Source: Heliopora coerulea
Lineage: Eukaryota > Cnidaria > Anthozoa > Scleralcyonacea > Helioporidae
Length of the DNA: 64,000 bases
Assembly: GCA_030142905.1 (NCBI GenBank)
Contig: JASJOG010000014.1
Location: 930,001 to 994,000 of the forward strand
Direction: 5' to 3'
In this document: one piece after another, positions 20,484 through 33,224 of the stretch
Position numbering within the stretch: the first letter of the stretch is position 1
Layout of the letters: the number at the start of each line of letters is the position of its first letter
Program-made: the position numbers and the translations under genes
The notes under the pieces: model-generated
Database searches by the model: none
The model's input: the letters and a program-made list of their open reading frames with translations, nothing else
What the model was told of the DNA's origin: nothing

Positions 20484-22160
20484 TTGACTATTGCTCAATT
20501 GGCTTTTTGGCAATTGCCTTGACTTTGTGAATGAGAGTAGCATCAACTGCGACGAATCTTCTCAGAATCTAGATTATGGTTTTCTGAGGGTCGCTGACGT
20601 GCTCGCCTCATACCATTTGTATTACTTATAAATATTTGGGCATAGGTTATACAATTTTCTAGCTGATACACTCAGTTGCGCTCGAAATCAGTTCTAGCTT
20701 GTGTAGAAGGGAAATTTTCGTCTCACACAAGTTCTTGTTTCAATAAACTGTTGTTTAGGGCGTTGGTGCAGCGTTGGCAGTTTGTTGACCATGTGTTCTA
20801 GTCGAAGACTTTGGCATTACGAACCTGGCGAAAGAGTAAGGGAACGTTTGTAGAGCGCAGATCTATCGAGGTTCCGTAGTAAGATGTTCTATTATCGTAT
20901 AATGTACAAAACTCCGGGCACTCCGATAATAGTTAACATGTTTATTCAACGTTTCGACGAACTTTTATAGTCAATATTAGAAATGTTGTTGATTTTAAGA
21001 CAGTCCAAGCGTTGAGTAAACATCTTAACTGTATATTCGGTGCATCCACTTATTTTTATTTTATTAAATACTGAATCGCTGTTGAAACTTCACAAGTAGT
21101 CTCTCTTGTTTTCATTGTGGACCTTATTTGCGTGATTGGTTTTGGTGAAGGAAAACTTTTTTCGTGTTATAAAACCTCAACAAATGAGAACTTAGCATTA
21201 CTTTCGTAATTTGTGCGGTACTTACCAGATCTTTACCATAAACTAATTGCCGGGAAACTGACGTGTTTAAAAGAGTAGATTCGTTTAGTCTGGTCCATCG
21301 ATTCGTCGTAATTGGGTTTTCTTGTCTGCATGAGAACTGTATAGTTTGATAGTCTATCAAATCTAGTTAACTGCATGGTATCGGTGTCTCAAAGGTACTG
21401 TTTCATCATTGTTCTTTCTCGCACATTTTTTCCCATCCGTTATGTATAATTTCACGCATGCGCAACAGTTTTAACCACCTATCTATTGCAGTGCTGCGAG
21501 TTTTAATAGAATTAAAGTTTGTATTAATTTAGGTACATTCAGAAATAATTTGTTCATATTGCAGTGCATCACATAAGGATGAGGCGATCGACTGAAGTCC
21601 CAAGTGTCTGATGATACAGGTCACTCGCGTTCTCGATACTTGAATGTGGGGAGAAACGTCAGAAAAACGGGTGCAGTTTTTACTAAATTGACTTCTAAAG
21701 TTTGTAGGATTACTACGAAAAGTGAAAGATTCAAGTAGTAATCAATTTATTGTTTTCGAAACAACGACAGAAGGCCATAACAAAAAAGTTTTTTCGCATG
21801 TATTCGGTATAAAGTGCGGATGTGTTTCAAGAAACCGTTCAAATGTTGCCAGTTAGGTAAAATTTGATTGCACAAACCAGTCCGTCAACCACTCGATGTT
21901 TTTATCGAGAAAGAAAAACTGAAAAATACAAGTAAAAAAAGCAACTTACTCTTTAACGATAGCGCCGTTGACTGACGTCTCGATCGGCTGATCACTGCAC
22001 AGGCAAAAATACTGACGATGATCTTCTCTTTACCCAGCTTTAAGAATGGACTGGTATGTATTGGGCTTCAGTAAGAAACAGTTCGTGTCTTTATAGTGCT
22101 TTATGTTATCAAGATATAGGTAATAGCATGGTTTGAAGTGAAATTTAGAAAAAAACTTAC

Positions 22161-22340
22161 ACGAGTGAGTTTCTCCAAGATTATCAACATAGCGCGAGCC
22201 AGAAGGACGAGTGCTACTAAGTATTTGATTACTTTGAAGAACTCACAAGTGCGTGTTATTCTAGTCTGGTCACAGTCCGACTTGAAAATCCGTGTGAAAA
22301 GTCCGGCTGAGACGCAGGCCAGTGTTTGTCGTAATTGCAT
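22161..22340 (-). CDS. Candidate first exon of an unrecognised small membrane protein
   Basis: It starts with ATG and encodes MQLRQTLACVSAGLFTR, then a polar stretch with three Cys, then one hydrophobic helix (VIKYLVALVLLARAMLIIL). It ends LEKLTR exactly at a strong GTAAGT donor. Spliced to the next good acceptor (21994) it would meet TGA at once, giving a 60-residue product. No family recognised; it could be chance. Confidence 0.25.
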
Positions 22341-22845
22341 GAGAAACCATGCTATTATCAGTTATTACTATAATTGCACAGGTGATATATCGAAAATCCC
22401 GCGTGGCTGATTGGCCAGAAAATTTCGTCATAATTCTCAATATTCACCTGCAGGTGAATATAACAGTGAAGGCTCGAAAACAGGATGGCGGCTACCTTTG
22501 TGAAAGTTACCGAGGAGATTTTAAAAGTGCTCGTTCACTACTTTCTTTCAAATAATCACCAGTGTAATTATACTGAAACAATTATTTGCCTTAGGCTCAG
22601 TGAATATTACTGAATAATTACTGAATAATCCCTTCGACTTTGTCTCGGAGATTATTCAAAAATATTCACTTCGCCTTCGGTAAGTAATTGTTAAAATGCA
22701 TCAAAAAAAGCAAACTGGTGGGAAAAAGGTAATTCATTGCGGAAAGTGATTCAGTGTAAATTACTGACTCGTTTTTTTGTAAACTGTGTTACCTTGAAAA
22801 TGCACTGCTCCCAGCTATTTAGAATGTAGAAATTTTTTCATTGAT

Positions 22846-23020
22846 ATTGTTATTATCATTACTACTACCACTACTATCCCTATCACCACCACTATCCCTA
22901 CCACTACTACCACCACTACCATTACCATCACTGTCACTATCACTACCACTACCACTGCCATCACTAGCACTATCCCTACCACTATCACTACCATCACTGT
23001 CACTGCCACGACCACCACTT
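22846..23020. repeat. Degenerate CACTAC/CATCAC microsatellite
   Basis: About 175 bp of trinucleotide-based ACTACC, ATCACT and CTATCC words; the open frames over it are low-complexity artefacts. Confidence 0.9.
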
Positions 23021-23569
23021 TTATTACAGAAGTTCAGAAACGTCTTTTACTGGCCCGTATCCTTAACATAGTGCTGAAGGACTCAGGCTGACAAAATTTG
23101 CTAGCCCTGTGTACAACAATATCCAGATAGAAAACATATGATGTTTATTCTCCTTGTGGAAGTCTTGACAATGTCTTTCTGGTAACATTTTCGCTTTTAA
23201 ATGACACTGTCTTCAGCGTCTGATCGCAGGTAGCTTACGCTATTTTCTCCCTCGTTATGACCTTTCGTACATGCCATTCTACTCGTTTCGGTTTTCTTTC
23301 AAGACTTCGATCACTGCTGATACAATTTAATTTCCACAAATATAATTTCCATAGGATTTGGAAGTTGCCTTTAACTCACGTCTTACACCAACTCTTGATA
23401 CTTCTGTATAGCTTCACTTGTTTCTCATTCCTTTTTGCAGGGACACGCCCTGTCAATGATGTAAATCGTCTTCTCCTGGTCGGTTATAACGTCTGTCTAC
23501 TTACCATTGTCTAATATTTCTATCGTTTAATGTTGTCTTTTTGGATTGAGATTCGAGGCATTGCTATTG

Positions 23570-23880
23570 CGCAGGGAGGCCGTGGTGATAGGTTTGGGGC
23601 TCGGGGGTTTTGAGTACTAGGGTCAGAGTTTTGGCAGTTTTGACGCGGGTGGAGTATGGGATTGTTGAGTTTTGAGGTTCGGTGTTGGTGTTAGATTTTG
23701 GGCTGGGCTAAGAGTTATTGTTGGAGTTGGGTTGGGGCCGAGGTTTGAGTTTTGTTAAAGGTTGGGGTGTAGCCTCGAATTGGGGGTGAGGCAGGGTTAT
23801 GGTTCAGGATTGTGTTATCTATTGGGTCTGTTTTGGGGGTTGGGGTATGTGTCAGGATTAAGGGTACGATTTTATATAGA
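23570..23880 (+). repeat. G/T-skewed low-complexity stretch
   Basis: Degenerate TTGGGG, GGGTTG and TTTTGAG words with almost no C on this strand. It may be an eroded telomere-like or G-rich minisatellite. No coding signal. Confidence 0.5.
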
Positions 23881-24090
23881 CATTGATACCTCACAGTTTT
23901 CCCTGTTCATTATGATATGTAGCGAAATAAATTGAGTTTTGGACTGTTCATCACTTCATGTTAATGTTTAACCTTTTTTATTTCACCAAATTCTGCTGAG
24001 GTGGGTTGTTGGTTGTTCTGGAGTCAGATTTATTGTGGAATTGGTTAAGTTAGTGCAACCTTTCATTCAAGGAAGGCAACTGTGTTGATG

Positions 24091-24274
24091 AAATAAGGTA
24101 AAAAAAGATTGATAACTGCCGTGACTGATCTCAAAGAATTCCAACGTTTCGAGCAAAGGCCCTTCGTCAAGGCCTTTTGTTTCTTTCTCTGACGAAGGGC
24201 ATTTGCTCGAAACGTTGGAATTCTTTGAGATCAGTCACGGCAGTTATCAACCTTTTAACTTTTTACCTTATTTA
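24091..24274. mobile_element. Fold-back element with arms of about 75 bp
   Basis: AAATAAGGTAAAAA...CTTCGTCAAGG (24091-24172) and its near-perfect reverse complement (24191-24274) surround a spacer of about 20 bp. Each arm contains GACGAAGGGC...GCTCGAAACGTTGG, a motif typical of Penelope-like element ends. Confidence 0.8.
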
Positions 24275-24621
24275 TCACTGTCTACGCAATATTCTATTCT
24301 TATGTGTTGATAAAATACCAGTTTAGCTGTTAAAGCAATTTTATGAGAAGGTTGCCCCAGTTATAGATAACATGGCGTGTGCCAGCATTGCTCAATGGAA
24401 ATACCCTAAGTTGTACAAGCAGGTGTTAATCCACCCGCCGTGAAAAAGTTTACCCTCTAAATTCCAACGAGAGGAATTTTTGGCAAGTCTATCAAAAGTT
24501 CACGTTCTGCCTGAGCTAAGCAAACTCGTTGAAAAACATGATTTACCCTAGTCAACATTCTTTTACTGAAAATTGTTCAACTGTTTGTACGTTTGTATAT
24601 GTTACACAGAAATGGTTCGAT

Positions 24622-24773
24622 TTAAATGACAACTGACAAAACTGTCGGATGGCAGTCAACGCCCTTTCCTGGAATCACGAATTTGTTGACTTGAAAGACC
24701 ATGGAATCCTTTTGATTCCGCTCGCTGAACTTAATGTCCGTAAAACGTTTTTGGTTGTAGGTCCGAAGCTTAC
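24622..24773 (-). other. Ambiguous exon-like segment
   Basis: Minus-strand CTTTTGTCTGCAG could be an acceptor for a terminal exon reading KLRTYNQKRFTDIKF, VFQVNKFVIPGKG, CHPTVLSVVI and stop. The same CAG-GTAAGC is also a perfect donor for the frame upstream. Unrecognised. Confidence 0.25.
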
Positions 24774-25242
24774 CTGCAGACAAAAGACAACAGGTTAATT
24801 TGGGGAAAAGAAGAATCAAAGAGAAAAGATTTTGAAAGGCTGGGTCCGTAAACAACTGAGGTAACTGTACATTCGTGACAGGTGAATTAAATACATCAGC
24901 TATAAAACACGCGTACACGATTTTCCTTGGAAATCAGATTAACGTTTGCAACAGAACAGAAACCAATGTGTAGGGGTCCTGATGCAGCTTACTCGGGTAC
25001 GCCCTCGTCAAAAAGTTCTGAAATTTTGAAATTAGTCAAGATTTCCATGCACTGGCCCAGAATTTCAGTTTAGTGTGCTATATGGTTGTTAACTTTATTA
25101 AGAATTGAGTAAGATATGTTTCTTGTGGAGTAAGTTGGCCACCCGAGTCAGGATACGAGTTAAGATTCGAGTGAGGATTCCTAACAACAAAGTAACACAA
25201 TTGTTATCTAAACATGTAATATGATCGCTTTGTACCCGCGTC

Positions 25243-25340
25243 TGGAGCTAACTCTAACCCTAACCCTTACCCAAATCCTAATCTCAAGTCTAATCCGAAT
25301 TCGAATCCCAACTCGAATTCTAACTCGGATTCTTGCCGTC
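25243..25340. repeat. Degenerate telomere-like CTAACC repeats
   Basis: CTAACCCTAACCCTTACCC grades into CTAATC, CGAATC and CTAACTCGG hexamers. A related, inverted run of GAGTNAGGATNC lies just before it (25145-25185). Confidence 0.65.
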
Positions 25341-25837
25341 TTCGTTTCTCAAGTAACAACCATTGAAGCGATTGTGGTCATTCAATACTTTAATAAAAAT
25401 GGTGCTATTTGATTGTCTTTCTGCAAGTGCAAGACAAGTGATTTTCGATGTGACACGCAAATTAGCTGTGGTTTGGGTAACCTTATTGCACAGATGGTTT
25501 CTTTCTGACACAGTTGATCAAGAGACGGTTAATGATAGAGGAAACGTCACTGGATACTACATTGACGTTTGAGGTCTCAGTTAATATACCGTGTAAAAAG
25601 TGTTTAAATTGTTCCTAGACAGGTGGAACGAGTGATTCTTGACGAGCTACTAATATTCGTAAGATGATGAGGGACGATATTAGGTGAGTATACTTAATTA
25701 GTGGTCTCAACTAATTGTTGGACATGATAAAGCGTGGGATGCTGGCACTAAAGGATAATTCTGGATGGAAGTAAAAGTATAGATGTTAACGAAGGCATGG
25801 GACAGGTCTGACTTCCCCGGCGGGATAAATCTTCTAT

Positions 25838-25925
25838 TGTTTTACTCTGGCTAACCTCAGACTTCTTTATTCCGGCTAACGCCAGGTGAATTTACTCTCG
25901 CTAACGCCGGACCATTTTACTCGTC
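25838..25925. repeat. 25-bp tandem repeat, TTTACTCTGGCTAACGCCAG type
   Basis: Three units of TTTACTCnnGCTAACnCCnG. Single related words occur at 17420 and 53690, so it is an interspersed family. Confidence 0.7.
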
Positions 25926-26069
25926 AAAGAGAGAGCTCCCGCCCGGAAAGAGTTGATACAATTCAGCGAGTTTGCTTGGGAAAGCAGTGGAAAATACTAG
26001 CTGGCACGGGGTTAACGTCATGTCTGCCTCATGTACACGATACAATTTTCGCGTACGATTTTTCATCCA

Positions 26070-26940
26070 GGGCCAGGCTGTTCAAAAGGCGATTAGCTGA
26101 ACCCAGGATCAGCGAAAATTTTGTGGACAAGTTTCCGATCATGCTGCTGAGGAAAGTTGGAATTTTCTTTAACAGATCTTGCGTGTAAAGAACAAGCTTT
26201 TAAGCTGTGAAATCTGAACGAGATTTTTCAACCAAAATAAACGAGACCGAAACCACTGATTGATTGGTAATCCTAGATTAGCGCTAATCGTGCTTTGAAC
26301 AACCGTCCCATGTCGTATACGATTAACTCTCAACAGCACAATTCTTGCTTGCTATTTGCTCACGAATGTTGCAATACGTCCTGAAGACTCCAGTGACCGA
26401 ACCATATACATCGGGACGAACGATCGTATGCGACAGTCGTACCGTGTAGATCGGAGGCACATTTGTTAAAAGCATGCTTAGCGCTAATTCAGGATAACCA
26501 GTTAATCAGGGACCGCTTGTTCATAGTACGATTAGCGTTAGTCCAGGATCAGAAGTTGGTCTGTTGTTTTAGTTTTGTTTATTTTGGTCGAACAATCTAG
26601 TCAAGATTTCTGAACCTAAAATATTTTTGTATACGCTCGGAATCTGTTAAAGAAAATTCCAACTTTTCTCAGGGAAATGTTCAGAGTTTGTACGTAAAAT
26701 GTTCACTAATCTCGGGTTAAAGCTGATCGCCTTTTGACCATCTGGGCCCTGATGTGTAGTTTCGTATGTTTTCGTTGACCAATCTTCGTAAAATTTCATA
26801 GCATAGAAATTGTAGCAATTCTTTCTAGGTCTTTCAAAAAAATTCTTAAATTTTTTGAGCAACATCCGCACTATTCGTCCCCAAAATTTCCAATAATCCT
26901 GGATTAAGCTAAGCGTGAATTGAACAACCGAGCCCGGGCC
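26070..26940. mobile_element. Composite MITE with long inverted repeats
   Basis: GGGCCAGGCTGTTCAAAAGG with about 125 bp (26070-26192) is repeated inverted at 26640-26757, and the end GAACAACCGAGCCCGGGCC (26922-26940) is a second inverted match. A different repeat of about 150 bp (26318-26465, TACGTCCTGAAG) is nested inside and recurs at 43500-43690. Non-coding. Confidence 0.65.
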
Positions 26941-27025
26941 TTAGTTAAAAGTCACATACTTTTACTCCCGTCCTGAATCACTCGTTACTGCCAGTTTTCC
27001 ACGTGATGTAAAATTCAATGGTAGA

Positions 27026-27986
27026 TTGGTTTCCAATCAATACCAGGAAGTAGATAATGGTACAAATTATGACAATGCATGTGGCGATTTTCTCATAAGC
27101 CTTCACTCTATTCCTCATGGGAGAGGTTTTAAAATGGCATTTCTGAATATAGTAAGCCTACCAAAAAAGATTGATGAGATACGGTTTTCAATGTCAAACC
27201 AAAATATTGATCTTATTGGTTTTAATGAAACTCGATTGGATTCCACTATTAGTGACGGCATGATCAAAATTCCAAATTATGACCTTATTAGAAAAGACAG
27301 ATCAAGAAATGGGGGTGGAGTTTGCATCTATCTTCGAAATACTATTAACTATAATTTGAGAAATGACCTCATTCCATCAGAGCTGGAGGCAGTCTGTGTT
27401 GAAATCTCAAAACCACATAGTTAACCTTTTTTTGCTGCCACAGTATATAGGCCACCCAATGCTAATGCTGATTTTTTTTGAACACTTTGAAAAATTCATC
27501 AAAGCCATTGGTAATGAAAATCAAGAAATGTATTTGCTTGGTGATTTAAACTGCAATTTATTAAAAACAGACAATGACTCAAATGCACCAACAAAGAAAA
27601 TTAAGTCACTATATGAATTGTACCAGTTGTCTCAAATAATTAACCAGGCAACCAGAGTCACTGTGACAACCAGTATTCTGATTGACCATATTGTGACAAA
27701 TACACCTGAGAAAATATCTGATTCTGGTGTTGTACACACAGGTATCAGCGACCATAGTCTTATCTATGCAATCAGAAAAATTTCAGTTTCTAAAAAACAT
27801 GAGAATGTCATTGACGTTGGAAATATGAGACATTTTGATAATCAAAAATTTATCAGGGAACTGCAGAATCAGCATTGGGAGTACGTATATTTCCTTCCTA
27901 CAGACCCAAATTCTGTGTGGGAAGTTTGGAAGGAATTGTTCCTAGAAATCCTAGATAAAAATGCACCAATTCAAAATAAGAGTTAA
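27026..27986 (+). pseudogene. LINE endonuclease domain
   Basis: FKMAFLNIVSLPKKIDEIRF, DLIGFNETRLD (catalytic Glu), RNGGGVCIYLR, YRPPNANA, MYLLGDLNCNLL and GISDHSLIY (the SDH catalytic motif) are all present. A frameshift near 27420 separates the first part from the rest. Confidence 0.85.
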
Positions 27987-29103
27987 ATCAAAACAGATAC
28001 CTTGGATAACTGGTGAAATAAAAAACCTCATGTTTGAAAGGGACAAATTAAAAAGGAAGGCTATCCTATCTAACCTTGAAAAATTTTATTATTCCACAAA
28101 ACTTACCAACCAAAAAAATAATCCTAAGCAAGCTTGGAAAACAATAAATGATTTACTAGGAAGGCGTAAACAACAAACTACAATAAATGAACTTCATGTT
28201 GATGGTGAAATCTTAATAAACATTGAAGACATTGCTGAGGGCTTTAATGATTATTTTTCAAAGATTGGTCCACAATTGGCAAATAAGGTTGAGTCATCAA
28301 ATTATAAATTTGAGGAGTATATGCCAAACAACATCAAATCTCAATTTGCGACATTCCAGCCTACTACCGTGTCTACTGTATACAAGCTCTTGTCTAAACT
28401 TTCGAGCAATAAGGCCACAGGTATTGATAAAATCTCAAGTAAAATTCTCAAAATAGCTGCACCAATCATTTCTGATTCATTAACTCATATTTTCAATCAA
28501 TGTATTACTTTATCTGTCTTCCCCGATGAATGGAAAATGGCTAAAGTAGTACCTTTATTCAAAGCAGGGCAACGGAAGCTGGCTGAAAATTACAGACCTA
28601 TTTCAGTTCTACCAGTTATTAGTAAAATCATGGAAAGAATCCTTTTTCAGCAACTTCACGAGTACTTGACAAATTTTGCGATTTTAAGTGATCAACAGTT
28701 CGGTTTTCGGAAATATCATTCCACGACTACAGCATTAATTGATTGTACTAACGACTGGTACATAAATATAGATAAGAGAATGTTCAACATGGTGGTGTTC
28801 ATAGATTTGAAAAAAGCATTTGACACTGTGGATCATGAAATACTAATAAAAAAGTTAGAGCTCTATGGGATCAAGGGTCAAGCACTGTCTCTACTTAAAT
28901 TGTATCTCACAAATCGAAATCAGAAGTGCCAGTTTAGGGGCACTGTATCATCAGAGAAAATAATTAGATGTGGCATTCCGCAAGGGTCTATTTTAGGGCC
29001 ACTGTTCTTTCTCTTATACATCAATGATTTACCGCATTGCTTAGAAAGCACAAAACCAAGGTTATTTGCTGACGACACCAATATAACAGCTTCAGCGCAG
29101 TGA
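27961..29103 (+). pseudogene. LINE reverse transcriptase
   Basis: ATGIDKISSKILK, ENYRPISVLPVISKIMERIL, QFGFRKYHSTTTAL, FIDLKKAFDTVDHEIL (first catalytic Asp), GIPQGSILGPLFF and LFADDTNI (catalytic pair) stand in order. A TGA at 29101 ends the frame just after the catalytic motif. Confidence 0.9.
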
Positions 29104-29225
29104 AGAGATGAGTTTGAAGCTGCAGTAAATTCAGACTTAAAAAAAAGCTCAAGGAGTTTCTAATTAACAATAAACTTAGCTTAAATGTTTCTAAGACTGA
29201 ATTTATTGTTATTGGCTCAAAACCA

Positions 29226-29900
29226 ATGATAAGCAGGATTTCTGACCGTACAATTAATTTAAAAATTGATGACAAAGAAATCAAGCAAGTTCAAGAAAGC
29301 AAAAGTTTAGGGGTATTATTAGATCAACATTTGTCTTGGAATAGTAACACTGATGTCATTTGTAAAAAGATATCAGCAGGAATTTCAGCTCTTCGGCGAT
29401 TGAAAAATTTTGCAGGTAAAAAACCACTTCTTTCAATTTATAATTCCCTTGTGTCTCCATACTTTCAATATTGTTGTGAAGTATGGGGCGTATTTAATGA
29501 AACACATTCAAACCGACTTCAGAAACTTCAAAACAGAGCAGCAAAAATAATCACAAATACCAGTAATGATGCTGATCACTCCATTGTATTGAGCGAGTTA
29601 GGCTGGGAACCACTCAAAACTATTAGGAAAAGAGCTAAGGCTATAATGATGTACAAAATCTTAAATGGCATGGCTCCCACTTTGCTCGCGAACCTCTTCA
29701 AATTTAGAAGTGAAGTAACAAAGTATGACCTTCGGGAAACTTCAAGTACTGTTTGCCTGCCAAAACCACGCACTAATAGTATGAAGAAAAATTTTATCTG
29801 TGATGGAGGAATAATTTGGAACTCCATTCCCAAAGGAATTAAAGAGAGTAGATCTCTCACTTCATTTCAGACGAAAATCGCGACGTGCATTGACATATAA
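29226..29900 (+). pseudogene. LINE reverse transcriptase thumb and C-terminus
   Basis: SLGVLLDQHLSWNSN, RLKNFAGKKPLLSIYNSLV, YCCEVWG, RLQKLQNRAAKIIT and the terminal GIIWNSIPKGIKES, typical of CR1/L2 C-termini. Confidence 0.85.
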
Positions 29901-30117
29901 AATTATATATCTTGTATCTTTGTAATTAATTCATTTAATATTTAATATTTAGGCTAACTGATTTTGAACTTCTTTGCTACTTTTTGTAACAGTCCTGTAA
30001 ATAGTTTCTATCTAATTATATACTTGTATTTTTTAATTCTATACACGCCTCTCGTGGAAATCAACTTTCAGTTGACGAGGTAAGCGTGTCAAAATAGAGT
30101 CTATCATCATCATATGA

Positions 30118-33100
30118 AGAAAGCAAATTTCAGTTTATTGTAATCCGTTATTATTATTAACTGTCTTTTGATCAAATGGACACAAACAATTGAGGAGTTA
30201 AGGTGTATATGAAGTGAAAATTAAGTTCGAATAAAATTCTGTTATTTGAAAGAATTCCTGAAATAATATAGATTGGCGATCACGGCTCTTCCATATCTCT
30301 GTTTTAGACGTGTTATGATTTGATGTTTAAATGGTACGACTTTGACGTCATGCCGCTCGATGGATATTTGAAAAATCATGCATATCTTTGACATCATTTA
30401 CTCGACATTTTTCAAGCTCATTGTCGTGGGATACGGTCATACAATTAATTGTGAAGTTTTCGTTTCATAATACGGTCATACACACTGACAGTTTTAAGTG
30501 AGACCGTAAAATAATGTCCAAGATGTATATGATTTTCCAGAATCTCTTTATGCAGCGTGACATGAAAGTTACAACATATGCATGTTGAACAAATCCCAGT
30601 ATATACAGAAAAAAGGTATGGAACAAGTGTAAACGCCATTCTTTGTGACAACAGCAGTTCGTTTGAATACAAAAAGTAACTTTCGAATTTAGTTTTCACG
30701 GTGTCCACTTTAATACTGCCAAACTTTTGACTTGTGTCGATAAGAATGGTTCCAAGCCCTTTACTACGAATTTGTGCTGGGTGCCATGGCTAGATTTTTT
30801 TCATCAAGTTCTTGTTTGACATGCTAAATGATAGAAACGAAATTGAAGTCTAAGAAAACGTGACGCGACCTCAAGCTGGTACAGTAGAATTAAGATTTTT
30901 TTCTTGTTTCCATGGTAGCGGCAGTAATTGCAAACAGCCTCGAAAATTCAGAGTTTTTTAAGTTGGAGGAAAGTCTAGTTCATTAAGTTTGTAGAATTTT
31001 TGTTGACGTTGCAATTCGTTCGATGAAAACTTAAAAACCTTCGTTAAACGGAATTCCCAAAAATTTTGTGTTGTACGCTGAGCCACTATTTTTGGCGAAA
31101 AATTTCAAGAATTCTTTGTGTTTAAACTGGTATTAGAAGATAAGTTTTGTTTATTCTATACTTTGTACAACTTACGAAGAAACGTATTACTGTTGCCATG
31201 AAACAAGGAAAATCCGCAATATTATCCTATCAGCGTGAGCTCCCATCATTGGTTTCCTACTCAACCAAATTTGGAGTTCATTTGTCGTCATTTCGGAGTT
31301 ATGCCGGAGAGAAACATAACGTGAAAAAAATTTTTAAAAAAAGCTATCAAAACTAACCGCTGCTCAGCCACCTTAATTCGTATAAATCTCGAAAAAAGGC
31401 CCGTGAACTAGATGAAAAAAAAATTATTTTTTACAGTATTTTACCCTGTTTGGTAATTGAAAGTTTGACAACTGAGACTTGAAAAGAAATAGACTGCAGA
31501 AGAGTAATGACAATACGTACCGTAAATTTCCATCAATTCACCCCCTCAAATATAACCACATGTGCTTATATTAACTTGTTGACTTCAAGCACAAGAGTTA
31601 TGGATTTATGTGAGCAGGGATGTTCAAGCTGTTTACGTCTCCTATCCTTATCTGCACCACGAGAAATTTTAGACACAAATGCCATCTAATTCTAGGGCCA
31701 AGCTATCCTGCAAAAGGCAACTTTATGGTATTTAAGATGACGCATTATGTTCTGTCTTTCGACAAATGTACACTAACATGGAGTAATAATAAACAGGTAT
31801 TAATATCTGTGAATAGTCTTTGATTAGTCTTGGTTTTTTAGCTGATATGCAAGGTTGTAAGTTGTCTATGCAACGTGCTCTTCCACAGTCAATTTCTTCT
31901 TCATGTTTTTTCTGGTTGTTAATCATTACGTCTTTGAAGAGTAATCCTTGTTCAGCGTATGCTGTATCTACGCTGTTTACTAATGTGTTAGAGTATTCAA
32001 AAAGTCAACAAATGTGCAGAAAATATTTTAAGTGTCAACTTCTGTTAAAAGTAATCTTAATGTCAATACTTGTAAAATATTGTTGGTGCCAAAGTGTGTA
32101 AAAATTTTCTAAGTGTCAAAATACGTAAATAAGTATTCGATGTCAACAGAATAAAATGTTTTGAAAATATGTCGTTTTTTGTGGAAAATATTCTAAGTGT
32201 TGCCCTAATAAAAATGCTGAGCAGGGCATTAAAAGAGATAGTGCAATTTTAAAAACTTTTCCTCCCCTACCTCACTCACTTCCCTTCCTCCCTACCTTCG
32301 CCGTCCCTTCTCATTGTTACTTCTTCGATTTTCTTTCTCGACTATGTTTCACATCCTATCTTGTTCCTTCCAGGTTTTCATCCCCGGATAAGTTATTCCT
32401 TAGCGTCTATGCCTCATGAATAAGTTCAAAATTTCTGCTTTGAAATAACTGGTCATCAGAGTTCGAACCTTCATATTTTGCGCGTTAAGACATCGCTCTA
32501 GCCAATGAGCCACAGAAGTTTCTGCAAGAATCGGCTTTCAAAAGTAATACTTAATCTATTTCATATTGAATTTTCCTCAAATGAAAAAAAAAAGACCACC
32601 CTTAACGATATTTTAACGTTCAAATAAATGAAAAGAATCTAAGTTAGCATTGCACTTAACGCACTTCAGTTCAAAAACACTAGCCTTACCTGTTACGCCA
32701 CTTGTTCATACATAAATATAAGTGTTTGGTAAATCTGTTTAAACCAACCGTAATGAATTTTTTTTTAATTGTTTAATAATGTATAAGAGACCATAATGCT
32801 TGACATAAGTTTATAAACACTCCGATTTAATAGCATTTTTTTGTAATATAAGTGTAGCCCAGAACTTGCAAATCCACCATCTATCAATATTCTATCGAGT
32901 CTTGACAAATTGTGGGACAAAATAACAATATGTCTGGTTGAAAACAAAAGCTTCGTTGCCTGTACGCGAAAGAGAAATAATAATAAAAACAAGCAATGAA
33001 AACTGTAAATAAGAGTGGCAAGAAATCCTAACATATTAATATATATACATTAAAACATATTAATATATATACATTAAAATACTTTTCGAATTTAGATAGA

Positions 33101-33222
33101 ACTTGTATTTGAAAACTTATCCTTGTGCTGAATTAATAAGTGCAAACTTGGGTTGACGAGAAAAGTCAGATATTTTTGGGTAACGTATGAATAAAAATAT
33201 TTCTGAAAGTAAGCAGGTTTAA
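30118..33222. other. No gene seen; one SINE-like block and a pyrimidine-rich tract
   Basis: AT-rich sequence. Words like AAGTGTCAA recur at 31980-32200. A C/T-rich tract lies at 32260-32345. Confidence 0.5.
32456..32520 (-). mobile_element. tRNA-derived SINE head
   Basis: Minus strand TGGCTCATTGGCTAGAGCG (A box, 32494-32512) and GGTTCGAACTC (B box, about 32458-32468). Confidence 0.6.
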
Positions 33223-33224
33223 TA

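Larger units (their letters stand above)
20750..24080. other. Intergenic region with candidate minus-strand exons and simple repeats
   Basis: No homologous gene recognised. Several minus-strand stretches have good splice signals (22161-22340, 21950-21994, 21226-21325) but their phases do not chain. A (CAC TAC)-type microsatellite lies at 22846-23020 and a G-rich stretch at 23570-23880. Confidence 0.5.
27000..30117 (+). mobile_element. CR1/L2-like non-LTR retrotransposon, near full length
   Basis: A LINE with an apurinic-type endonuclease followed by reverse transcriptase, ending in a 3' UTR and a short (ATC)n tail at about 30105-30117. A hairpin-forming CTCGTGGAAATCAACTTTCA... segment lies close to the 3' end. 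Frames break near 27420 and 27980, at a TGA at 29101 and near 29150, so the copy is dead but young. CR1/L2-type is inferred from domain order, FADD motif and tail. Confidence 0.88.

Noticed and set aside
22815..23071. Poly-Val and poly-Leu/Ser/Pro frames
   Set aside because: Translation of the CACTAC microsatellite on the two strands.
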